From Chloroflexota bacterium (GTDB taxonomy: Bacteria; Chloroflexota; UBA11872; VXNJ01): a stretch of 64,000 nucleotides of DNA. Below the pieces are notes generated by a model. It saw nothing but the letters and a program-made list of their open reading frames with translations. It did not search any database and had not been told where the DNA came from. Positions within the stretch are counted from its first letter, which is position 1. Each line of letters opens with the position of its first letter. Where the stretch lies: positions 1 to 64,000 of the forward strand of contig JAPOWW010000013.1 in assembly GCA_026707405.1 (NCBI GenBank). Direction: 5' to 3'. A program made the translations under genes and the position numbers. Below, in pieces: positions 1 to 8,417 of the stretch.

Positions 1-3000
1 CGTCAGGCTCACCGAGAGAGGAGACGCCGGGGCCGGGTCGGCGGTGACGGTGAAGGAGGCTGAGCCTCCCTCGGTTATCCCGCTGCCGGCTGTCACGCTG
101 ATCTCCGGCACGTCGTCGTCGGAGACGGCCACGGTGGCCTCGTTGTTGCTGGACGAAACGGTGTAGCCGTCGCCCGCTTTCAGGGTGAGGGTGACCGATC
201 CGTCGGCCTCGTCGGTATCGTCGTTGATGGTGGCGACGGTATGGCTCACGCTCCCGCTGGTGGGTATCGTTACCGTCTGCGCGCCCGTCGTCCCCGATGC
301 GGCGTAGTCGCCGCTCTGCGCGACGCTCACCGAGACTGCCAGGGGCGACGCCGGGGCCGGGTCGGCGGTGATGGTGAAGGAGGCTGAGCCTCCCTCGGTC
401 ACTCCACTACCGGCGGTGACGCTGATCTCCGGCGTTGCCTGCTGCGCCTGCTGCTGGCGCAGCGCATCGAGCTTCTTCGCCACCTTCAGCACCAGCGCCC
501 AGCGCTCCGTCGGCTTCCCAGCCTGGACGCTTGCCGCGTGCTCCTCCAGCTCCTCGATGGTGAACCCGCCCTCCTGGCTGAGGATCGTCCTGAGCGCCTC
601 CTCCCAGTTGGCAAGGGCGCGCGCGTTGCCCGTCACGTTCCTGTGCCGCTCTATCATGGCCAGGATGAGACGCTCCGCCTCCGCCAACTCGGCGTCGGGG
701 GCTGCGCCGTCCATGATCGCGAACTCCAGGCTCCGGTTGACCGGGATGTTCGTGGTGTCTGAGCCGTCGAAGTAGACCGTGCCGGTGACCGTCAGGGTGA
801 GCCGCTCGTACTCCTCGACGTGGTCGCCGATGGCGCGCAGCCACAGCACGGCGCGTTCGGCGCCGGGCCCGAAGGTGATCCGCGACTCGGCCGCGTTGAG
901 CGGATGGGTCCGGCTGACGCTCACGCCCGGGCTGGACGCGCTGTCCAGCGTCAGGGTGTAGTCGTCCAGCGGCGTGGCGCCGGATGAGCGCAACGTCGCC
1001 ACCACCTCCTGGTTTTCCCCGAGGGCGCCGCCGCCGAGGCTGATCGTGATGATCTCGCTGTCGCCGCCCTCAGGCAGTTGGGCCAGACCGTGCGGCCAAC
1101 CCGCCGGCTTCGGCGTGGGCGTGCTGGAGCCGCCGGAGCCGATGGCGTCGGAGGGCGGCGCGCCGGACCCATCGGAGTCCGTCGATGGCGGCGCGTTGGA
1201 GCCGATGGCGTCGGAGGGCGGCGCGTTGGAGCCACCGGGGCCGACCGGGTTGCCGTTCTCGTCGCCGGGGCCGCCCTGTATCTGCGGCTGGCCGTTCGTG
1301 TCCGGCTGCGGGGGCTGGGGCGGCGAGTTCATGCCGACCCGCCCGCCGCCGTCGGTCACCTGCACCGTGATCGAATTGGCAGTGGATATGTAGGCGCTGT
1401 CCGCCACCAGCCTCGCTGTGATCGACCCGTCGGGCTCGGTGACGTTGTCACCCTTGGTGGGGATGTCGAAGCTGACGGCCCCGCTGAAGTACGAACTGGC
1501 GGGAATCGTCACCGAGTGTTGGATGTGCGGGTTGAAGCGGGCGGTGTCGATCACGTCGCCCGTCTGGCTGACCGTGTACTTGACGGTCACCGGTTCGTAG
1601 ATGTCGCCGATGTACCGGACGGTGAAGGTGGCGTACTGGCCCTCTCTGATGGGGTTCCCGCTCTCCCCATCGCGCTGGGCGACCCAGTACTGGCCGACGG
1701 CCAGGCGGACCGTTGGCGGCTGGACCGGGGCGTCGCGACTGCCCGTCAGGTCGATCGCGCGGGTCGTCCACGCGTAGCCCCCCTGCCGCCCCGTGGTGCG
1801 GAGCTCCGAGTCAAGGAGCCCGGGCGAGCCGCACGCCGTGTTGGTGCGGTCGGTTGGTCCCATTTCCCCCTGCGGCGACAGGTGCACCCGCATCGTCTCC
1901 ACGGTGACCGAGCCGTAGCCGCCGCCGGAGAGGGTGTGGGTGATGTCCACGCACTCGTTGTACACCCGCGGATTCACGTATATCGCGAACCCGGGCCGGA
2001 AGTGGACGGCGCCGCCGCTGTGGCGGACCAGGTCCTCCGGGTTGAGCGTGACCGTGAGCTCGTCATCGGTGAAGGGGCCGTTCTCCCCATAGGGGGGCGC
2101 CGTCAGATCGAGATCCAGCGCGAAGGCCACCCGGCCCGTCTCCGCGTTGGCGTTGTTCTGGTGGTCCACCGCCTTGACGGTCAGCGTCACCGGCCCGGTG
2201 GGCTGGTAGCCGGGATGGAACCAGAAGTAGTAGTACATCGGGTTGTTCCGGTTGGGGTCATGCTGGACGTACAGGTCCCGGTGCCAGTAGTAGTCGTCGG
2301 TGTTGATCGAGCCGTCCGCCTTCCTCGTCGGGGGGTCCTCGTAGCTCGTGAGGGTGCGCCTGCCGTCCGCCAGGATTTTTGCCCGGGGCAGGTAGTAGAA
2401 CGACGGCAGATGCCACTTGAGGTAGGGGAACTCGTACACCTCGGGCTTGGGGATGGACGCGCCGATCTCGTCGTCGGCGATGACCAGGCTCACCGAGTGC
2501 GGATCGCCCCGGCTGTACACGGCATCGTTCATCGGCAGCGTCCACGTCAGCGTGCCGTAGGCGGCGTCGGCGCTGTTGTCGGTGACGCTGATGTCGAAGT
2601 CCACGCTCGTGCTGCCGCTGGGGATCGTGGCGCTTGACGGGACGGCTCCCGCGTAGCCTGAGCTGTAGGAGGAGCCCGAGGCGAGGTTGCCGATCGCGAT
2701 GCCGCCGGGCAGCGCCGTCTGGTCCGATTGGATGCGGATGCGGCGGGTGCCGCCCTCCGCAATGTGGCCATGGCCGCCCACCACCGACACGGTGAGCACC
2801 GGCAGCGCGCCGCCCTCGTCGTCGGTCAAGACCAGCGGCAACGAGAAGTCGCTGCCCCGGCCCACGCCGCCGCTGACCGTGGTGGCAAGACCCCGGCCGC
2901 TGAGCACCGAGTCAGACACCAAGGCCATGGTGATTATCTCGTGCCCGGTGTCGCCGTCGTCCAGCCCGGACACCGGGGTGATGGTGATGGTCGCCTCCTG

Positions 3001-5211
3001 CACCGTCTCGGATGCGGAGCCGGTGAAGAACAGCTTCGGCTCCGCCGAGGTGAGACCTTCGACGGTGACGCCGGTTCCCTGGGCCGCCACCGCGAAGTCG
3101 GGCGTGGCGTGGCCGGGCAGCCGCGCCCCCGTCGCGGTGGTCAGGGTCAGCCGGACCTCGATCATCTCCCGGACGTTGAGGGGGCGGGAGAGGGCGAGCT
3201 TCGCCACCGCCGTGTCGGTGGCGTCGCCCTCCGTCATCCGGGAGTCGTCGCTGGTCAGGGAGACCAGGGTGGCCTCGCCGTCCTTGATCAGCGCCTCATC
3301 TATCGGTTCTTCCGTCGAGACCGTGTAGCCCGTGCAGCCTGTCCCGCCGACCACGGTGGCGGTGATGGCGCCGTCGGGCTCGTCCACGGCGGTGTCGGTG
3401 AAGGGCACCGAGAGGGTGCCCGTCATGCTGTTGGCGAGGATGGTGACCGTCCTGCGGCCCTCGTTCGCCGCAGACACCCGGTTGCCGCCGGTCTCTACCA
3501 CGTCCACGCAGACATCCTTGTTGGCGGACGGCGCAGGGTTCGCGGTGACGGTGAAGCTCAAGGGGCTCTGGTTCTCTTCGCGCACCTGCTGGTCGTAGTC
3601 GTTGCGGCTGATGCCCTCGATGACGGGCAGCCCTATCTTGACCAGCGGGTTGGCCGCCGTGTGGTCGCTGGGCTCGATCGTGAACCAGTCCTGAACCGCT
3701 GAGCCGGGCTGCAGGTTGTTATCGGCAATGTCGAGGAACAAAGCGGTCAACGGTTGGGCTTGCTCAGCGTTGTTGTCGTCCGGAATGACGAAGGTGAACC
3801 GGGCCTGCGTCGTGTTTCCGGCGATCCGGACGTTTAAGTTATCCCAGATCTGGGTGACGGACCCGGATACCGCCGTCACCGTCGTAACGCCGTGCGTGGA
3901 TCTGAGCCCTGGGATATTGACCTGCACAATGATAGCGCTGGAGCGCGTCGATGACATGTCGACGGTGACGGTGACGGTGCCGCCCTCGGCCACCCGCTCC
4001 GGCGAGACCGTCAGGGTGATCGAACGGCCCGTCGCGCTGGTGCTCTTGATGAACAGGGCGGTCGCAAAGTTCTGGCCATCGTAGGTGGCGCCCGCGATGC
4101 CGCTCACGCCGGTGAAGTAGAGGGGTTTCGTTTCCGTGCCCGAGGTGGCCACCGAGTTGGCGCCGGCCGTGCCGATCAGGGTCACCGCGCGCGGCGCATT
4201 GGCACCGCTGAAGGTGATGGTCCAGTTGGTGGTGTTCAAGGTCACTCCGGCGGGCGTGCCGTCGAGGGCGAGGGTGTAATCGCCGCCCAGAAACAGACTG
4301 TGAGAGTGGAACGTGGCGGTGAGGGTCTCGCCCGGGGCCAGGGAGCGGCTCAGGCTGACCACCACGGTCGCCGTGTCCGTGCTGCTGCCCTCGGTCATGA
4401 TGGCGTCGCTGGCGCTCAGCGAGACGTGGATCGGCCCGGCCACGATGAACTCCGGCGACATGGCGTACATGGACCGCGTCGCGGTGTTGGCGTCCTGTGT
4501 GTTGCTCAGGGGCCCGTAGAACCTCCCCGGCTCCCGGTGCCTGCCGATCTCTACCCTGGTCGCGCCAAGATAATTGCTGGTCCGTGTGGCGCAGGAGTTT
4601 TCGCTTCCCGTCCAGGGATGATTGCTGTCGGCGTGGGGCGCGCCGTTCTCGTTGCGGTGATCGGCCAGCGTCCCGGCGCGCCACCACTCCGCCGGCTGGG
4701 TGGAACTCCGCCACGGCTGCTCCTCGTTGCAGAAGTCCTGGTAGTCGTTGGCCACCAGCCCGCCGTCGCCCTCGTCGTCCATCCAGTAGATGGGCACGCC
4801 CGTGCGCCAGTTGCCGCCATGGCGGAAGTCCAGGTGGTCGCGAAGGTTCGCGGCCTGGGTTGAGCCGACCATCTTGAACCCTGATGCGTAGGGCTTGATG
4901 GCGGTCAGCGTGTTGGCGCTCTTGGTGAGCTCGCTCTGCACGTAGCCGTCGTAGGTGGCGATGTCGGTGGCGGTGGCAGCCCACCGCGACGTGGTGCGGA
5001 ACATCAGCCGGAAGCGGTCTCCAGGCCCCAGGCTGCTGGGCTTGAGCGCCCAGTCGGCGGGCACCACGTGGACGTCGGCCTGCGGGACGGCCTGCGGCGT
5101 AGTCTGCGCCGAGGCGCCGGGCGCGGGGGCGATGACCAATAGCAGCCCGGCCAGAGCGGATAGGAGGGCGAGGGGGAGAAGGCGGTGAGCGGGGCTAGCG
5201 AGGCTCGGCAT
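1..5211 (-). CDS. Giant secreted Calx-beta/Ig-like repeat protein (C-terminus beyond window)
   Basis: An open frame runs from the ATG at 5211 to the left edge, about 1,737 codons with no stop seen. Residues 1-35 form a signal peptide with a hydrophobic core and an A-S-A/Q cleavage site. Residues ~45-255 form an N-terminal module (PADWALKPSSLGPGDRFRL, later VPIYWMDD) that I cannot assign to a named family. Beyond ~260 there are many beta-sandwich segments with the Calx-beta-type signature TEG(G/S)S...A (for example near 275, 655 and 1570). A Ser/Pro/Gly linker at ~1324-1357 and a Gln/Ala-rich helical stretch at ~1500-1565 precede the last repeats. Calx-beta modules are extracellular calcium-binding or adhesive folds, so an adhesin or surface structural role is an inference. 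No sortase, SLH or PEP-CTERM anchor is visible because the C-terminus is missing. Confidence 0.85.
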   Translation of the reverse strand, partial: MPSLASPAHRLLPLALLSALAGLLLVIAPAPGASAQTTPQAVPQADVHVVPADWALKPSSLGPGDRFRLMFRTTSRWAATATDIATYDGYVQSELTKSANTLTAIKPYASGFKMVGSTQAANLRDHLDFRHGGNWRTGVPIYWMDDEGDGGLVANDYQDFCNEEQPWRSSTQPAEWWRAGTLADHRNENGAPHADSNHPWTGSENSCATRTSNYLGATRVEIGRHREPGRFYGPLSNTQDANTATRSMYAMSPEFIVAGPIHVSLSASDAIMTEGSSTDTATVVVSLSRSLAPGETLTATFHSHSLFLGGDYTLALDGTPAGVTLNTTNWTITFSGANAPRAVTLIGTAGANSVATSGTETKPLYFTGVSGIAGATYDGQNFATALFIKSTSATGRSITLTVSPERVAEGGTVTVTVDMSSTRSSAIIVQVNIPGLRSTHGVTTVTAVSGSVTQIWDNLNVRIAGNTTQARFTFVIPDDNNAEQAQPLTALFLDIADNNLQPGSAVQDWFTIEPSDHTAANPLVKIGLPVIEGISRNDYDQQVREENQSPLSFTVTANPAPSANKDVCVDVVETGGNRVSAANEGRRTVTILANSMTGTLSVPFTDTAVDEPDGAITATVVGGTGCTGYTVSTEEPIDEALIKDGEATLVSLTSDDSRMTEGDATDTAVAKLALSRPLNVREMIEVRLTLTTATGARLPGHATPDFAVAAQGTGVTVEGLTSAEPKLFFTGSASETVQEATITITPVSGLDDGDTGHEIITMALVSDSVLSGRGLATTVSGGVGRGSDFSLPLVLTDDEGGALPVLTVSVVGGHGHIAEGGTRRIRIQSDQTALPGGIAIGNLASGSSYSSGYAGAVPSSATIPSGSTSVDFDISVTDNSADAAYGTLTWTLPMNDAVYSRGDPHSVSLVIADDEIGASIPKPEVYEFPYLKWHLPSFYYLPRAKILADGRRTLTSYEDPPTRKADGSINTDDYYWHRDLYVQHDPNRNNPMYYYFWFHPGYQPTGPVTLTVKAVDHQNNANAETGRVAFALDLDLTAPPYGENGPFTDDELTVTLNPEDLVRHSGGAVHFRPGFAIYVNPRVYNECVDITHTLSGGGYGSVTVETMRVHLSPQGEMGPTDRTNTACGSPGLLDSELRTTGRQGGYAWTTRAIDLTGSRDAPVQPPTVRLAVGQYWVAQRDGESGNPIREGQYATFTVRYIGDIYEPVTVKYTVSQTGDVIDTARFNPHIQHSVTIPASSYFSGAVSFDIPTKGDNVTEPDGSITARLVADSAYISTANSITVQVTDGGGRVGMNSPPQPPQPDTNGQPQIQGGPGDENGNPVGPGGSNAPPSDAIGSNAPPSTDSDGSGAPPSDAIGSGGSSTPTPKPAGWPHGLAQLPEGGDSEIITISLGGGALGENQEVVATLRSSGATPLDDYTLTLDSASSPGVSVSRTHPLNAAESRITFGPGAERAVLWLRAIGDHVEEYERLTLTVTGTVYFDGSDTTNIPVNRSLEFAIMDGAAPDAELAEAERLILAMIERHRNVTGNARALANWEEALRTILSQEGGFTIEELEEHAASVQAGKPTERWALVLKVAKKLDALRQQQAQQATPEISVTAGSGVTEGGSASFTITADPAPASPLAVSVSVAQSGDYAASGTTGAQTVTIPTSGSVSHTVATINDDTDEADGSVTLTLKAGDGYTVSSSNNEATVAVSDDDVPEISVTAGSGITEGGSASFTVTADPAPASPLSVSLT
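23..434 (-). repeat. 324-bp tandem repeat inside the Calx-beta protein gene
   Basis: The segments 23-110 and 347-434 are nearly identical and lie exactly 324 nt apart, giving a 108-residue protein repeat. Both encode TEGGSASFT(V/I)TADPAPA followed by a beta-strand-rich module. Differences are mostly single bases, which suggests recent duplication. More copies may lie outside the window. Confidence 0.85.
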
Positions 5212-5267
5212 GGCAAGCCTCCCTCCGGCCCGGCGTTGCGTCAGATGCGGAAAGTCGGGGGGTAGAA

Positions 5268-6093
5268 CTATTGATCATGTCTTATGCGCTTCTTATGCGC
5301 TCTCATTCTCCCATGATGCAGGGATTGAAATGGCATATTTTCTATCTGAAATGCGGCAGCCTCTCGGGCCTGACGTTCCTGCAATCGTCCCTCGCGTTCC
5401 GTGTCGGCGCGGGCTTGCAAAGTGTCGGCACGGGCCTCGGCTGCTAAGCGGGCCTCCCGCTCGGCCTGGGCCACGCCGCGCACGCTCTCAAGGCTGGCGA
5501 TGGGTCGGTCAGTGGCAGGGTCATGGAATACCAACTCCCCGTCCTCCAAGCGCAGATTCAGGCTCAATGCAGCGCTGTAGCCCTGCAACACTCCGCCGGG
5601 CAGTTCCTCTATCTCTATCGGAACATAGACCCCGTTCGCCACCCAACTCGCCTTGTGGTACTCCACCGTCTTGTCGAACCACTAGTATACCGGTATGCCC
5701 AGACTATACCCAGACCGGCGTAGTCCTCACGCTTGGCTCCCGCGTCTATTGCCCCGGTGCTCTCCGACGCCACCTCCAACACGAGGTCCGGCGGCTTCCC
5801 CTGCTCCGAGATCACATAAGCCTTGCTCCGGTAGTACGCCTCAGGGTCCACCCCAAAAGCCACCAACAGGTCGGGATACCTCACCCCGGACAGGCTCCGG
5901 GTGGGAGCCAACGCAAGATAATGCTCTCCCGCCACCAGCGTCGTCTCTCGGTTCCCCAGGTGGTCGATGAGGCGGTAGGCATTCCCGGTGGCCGAAAGCT
6001 GGTCATCTTGCCGTCCGGGTCTTCCGGCGGGTCCGGAAACACGATGTGCTCCCGAACCTGCGGCGTCTTGGCGAATGTGTCTGGCGTCGTCAT
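5268..6093 (-). pseudogene. Uma2-family (DUF820) nuclease-fold protein, broken by two frameshifts
   Basis: Three consecutive pieces in three different frames together read as one Uma2-family protein. The N-terminus (MTTPDTFAKTPQ) starts at 6093. The frame changes near 5990-6005 into a segment with GVRYPDLLVAFGVDPEAY and PPDLVLEVASEST. The frame changes again near 5687 into WFDKTVEYHKASW, GVYVPIEIEELPGG and a coiled, Ala/Glu/Arg-rich tail. Uma2 proteins are PD-(D/E)XK-like proteins of unclear role, and the segment PDLVLEV carries the usual acidic core. Two indels in 800 bp argue for decay, though assembly errors are possible. The tail ends unusually (after residue ~105 of the last piece), so the true C-terminus may also be lost. 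Confidence 0.75.
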
Positions 6094-6334
6094 AGTTCAC
6101 CCGACAGTCGGCCCGGAGCTTCCGCCGTCTTCCGCCCGCTCATCGGCAGTCCAAAGCGATGGCGTCTCCACTCCTCGGCCCCTCCAACATGGTATTCGTC
6201 TACTGGCGTCATTCCACTACATCTGTCCAGTTCGAGGAAAGCAAGTTTTCTGCCTACCCCTCGCCCTGCGAAAGCGCCCTGAGCTAGACCTCCAGCTTGA
6301 AGGAAATTGCGAAGGTTCTTGATTTTATCAAGTC

Positions 6335-6422
6335 TGGTGGGGAAGGAGAGACTCGAACTCTCACGGACGCTAGGCCCACATGATCCTAAATCATGCCCGT
6401 CTACCAATTCCGGCACTCCCCC
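6335..6422 (-). tRNA. tRNA-Leu (anticodon UAG)
   Basis: On the minus strand the gene begins GGGGGAG and ends CUUCCCC-A-CCA, so the seven-base acceptor stem pairs and the CCA tail is encoded. The anticodon arm CATGA-TTTAGGA-TCATG gives anticodon UAG. The T arm contains GAGAGTTCGAGTCTCTC, and a long variable arm is present, as expected of a class II leucine tRNA. A short A/T-rich hairpin (6318-6332) follows the 3' end. Confidence 0.96.
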
Positions 6423-6560
6423 AAACACCCGCGCGGAGTTTCAGCACACTCTCAGACGACTTCGATTTGTGCCAGCGTCTGAGCCGGCCGAACGACGGTC
6501 AAGAATTATATTGCGCCTCAATACAGCGACCGGACGTCCGCGAAGGCTTGGTTTGAGCTA

Positions 6561-7967
6561 CTACCGCCTTGACGGCAAGGTGTTGATCGGTTCCCCGATC
6601 GCTTCCCACGCGGCCTCGCCGACAAGCTCTGAGAACGTCGGATGAGCGTGAATTACGTCGCGCAGATCGTCCAGAGTCGCTTCCAGTTTGATGGCCAGGA
6701 CGCCTTCGGCGATGACGTCGGACGCGCCGGCGCCGATGATATGCATCCCCACGACCGCCCCGTACTGCGGATCGGCAACGACTTTCAAGAAACCCTCCGG
6801 CTCCCCGAAGGCCCGCGCCCTTCCGCTCGCCATATACGGAAACTTTCCGATCAGCGCGTCGCCGAACTGCTCCCGCGCTGCCGCCTCCGTAAGCCCGACG
6901 CTGGCGACCTCCGGTACGCAAAACGTAGCGCCTGGTACGGCGTCGTAGTCGATTTCCATTTCATTTCCGGCCATGTTCTCGGCCGCTACGATGCCCTGGT
7001 GCGAGGCCAGATGCGCCAGCAGCTTTTTCCCAGTCACGTCGCCTATGGCGTAGACGCCCGCGACGTTGGTCCGCATACGCTCGTCGACCTCGATGCCTGC
7101 CCTGCCGAACCTGACTCCAGCAGTCTCCAGGCCGATGTCCCTCGTGTTGGCGCTCCGGCCGGTTGCATTGAGAACGGCTTCGGTCTCGATCTCCTCGTCG
7201 CCGTCGGAACCGGTAACCGTTACGGAAAACTCCCCCGCCGAACCGCCAATCGTCTTTACAGCGGTCGACGTCTTGACGGATATCCGCTGCCTGGTGAACT
7301 CGCGTTTCAGCGCAGCGGAGATTTCCTCGTCCTCGACGGGTACCAGCCGCTCCAGCATCTCGACCAGCGTTACCTTGCACCCCAGAGCGGAGAAGAAGCT
7401 GGCCCACTCGACTCCGACGGCGCCTCCGCCGACGATGACCATCGAACCCGGCACCTCCTGGAGCTCAAGCGCATCGTCGCTGGTCATGACGCCGGGCAGG
7501 TCAAATCCGGGCACGGGCGGGACCGCCGGCGAGGAACCCGTCGAAATAACGACGTTGCGGGCGGTGACTAGCTCCGGTCCGCCAGCGTTCAGATCAACCT
7601 CGACAACACCCGGACTTACCAGTCTGCCGCGTCCGGCGACCACCTCGACGCCCGCCGAGGCCAGCAGCGCGCCGATCCCCCTGGAGAGCGTCGAAACGAC
7701 CCTGTCCTTGCGCCTCGCTATTGCCGGCAGGTCGGCGGCTACGCCGTCTACACGCACTCCGTAAGTCTTGGCCGAGCTGGCCAGGTGATAGACCTCGGCG
7801 CTTCGCAGGAGCGCCTTGGTCGGAATGCAGCCGGTGTTGGTGCAAACGCCGCCAAGGTCGCCTTGCTCGACGACTACCGTTTTCAGCCCCAGCCGGCTTG
7901 CGCGAATGGCGCAAACGTAGCCCCCCGGGCCCGATCCGATAACGCATACGTCGGCTGTCAACGGCAT
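6561..7967 (-). CDS. lpdA: Dihydrolipoyl dehydrogenase (E3)
   Basis: This flavoprotein reoxidises the dihydrolipoyl group of 2-oxoacid dehydrogenase complexes and passes electrons to NAD+. FAD-binding GSGPGG lies at residues 11-16 and the redox-active disulfide at C42/C47 (VCTNTGCIPTK). The second Rossmann motif VGGGAVGVEW lies near 178, and the C-terminal HPTFSE supplies the catalytic His442/Glu447 pair. The length of 468 residues is normal. It is the last gene of the minus-strand cluster that begins with pdhA, so it most likely serves this pyruvate dehydrogenase. Confidence 0.95.
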   Translation of the reverse strand: MPLTADVCVIGSGPGGYVCAIRASRLGLKTVVVEQGDLGGVCTNTGCIPTKALLRSAEVYHLASSAKTYGVRVDGVAADLPAIARRKDRVVSTLSRGIGALLASAGVEVVAGRGRLVSPGVVEVDLNAGGPELVTARNVVISTGSSPAVPPVPGFDLPGVMTSDDALELQEVPGSMVIVGGGAVGVEWASFFSALGCKVTLVEMLERLVPVEDEEISAALKREFTRQRISVKTSTAVKTIGGSAGEFSVTVTGSDGDEEIETEAVLNATGRSANTRDIGLETAGVRFGRAGIEVDERMRTNVAGVYAIGDVTGKKLLAHLASHQGIVAAENMAGNEMEIDYDAVPGATFCVPEVASVGLTEAAAREQFGDALIGKFPYMASGRARAFGEPEGFLKVVADPQYGAVVGMHIIGAGASDVIAEGVLAIKLEATLDDLRDVIHAHPTFSELVGEAAWEAIGEPINTLPSRR

Positions 7968-7992
7968 TCGGCGGACTCCTTTTCTGGCAGGA

Positions 7993-8307
7993 TCAGGTAA
8001 TTATCGCGCCGCCGGCGCCGGTTGACTTGTCCCTCACGGTCTTGGCGGCCTTTTCAAGCCTGGTGATCGCCGCTCCCACATCCCCGCCGTCTGCGGTTGC
8101 GGCCGCAACCGCCTTGGCCGCCCGGTCGCACGCGGCTGTGAAGGGCACGCACAGCGCGCTTTTGACAAAGATTGCTTCCATCAGCGCTTGCAGGTCCCCA
8201 CTTACGCCCTCCAACCGCTCCCGCGCATCCGCGTCAAGCGAGGCCTCGCCCGCTACGCCGGAGAGATGGCTCAACGCCGACGTGATCTGCTCCTGTCCTT
8301 TTGTCAT
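7993..8307 (-). CDS. Small helical protein of unknown function (104 aa)
   Basis: I do not recognise this family. The 104 residues are Ala-rich, mostly predicted helical, with heptad-like spacing and no signal peptide or membrane segment. Two cysteines (in ALCVPFTAACD) sit near the middle. It ends 25 nt before lpdA and follows the DUF362 gene by about 110 nt on the same strand, so it probably shares a transcript with the pyruvate dehydrogenase genes. A small accessory or four-helix-bundle protein is possible but not shown. Confidence 0.6.
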   Translation of the reverse strand: MTKGQEQITSALSHLSGVAGEASLDADARERLEGVSGDLQALMEAIFVKSALCVPFTAACDRAAKAVAAATADGGDVGAAITRLEKAAKTVRDKSTGAGGAIIT

Positions 8308-8417
8308 GTCCTTCCTAACGCTTTACAACAGTCGCGCGCGAGCACGGGGACGCGAGATCGACCCTCAAACCCGGCGCGGCGCTCGCCGCGCCTACCCCTA
8401 CGCGATTCTTGTTTCTA

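Noticed and set aside
1078..2637. A 519-codon plus-strand frame opposite the Calx-beta protein gene
   Set aside because: Composition is Arg/Val/His/Gly-rich with no motif; the minus-strand frame is continuous and shows repeats and a signal peptide.
6090..6428. A minus-strand frame covering tRNA-Leu and abutting the Uma2 pseudogene with an ATGA overlap
   Set aside because: Its N-terminus is the tRNA sequence read as protein, and the rest has no recognisable family. The 241-bp stretch 6094-6334 appears to hold no gene.
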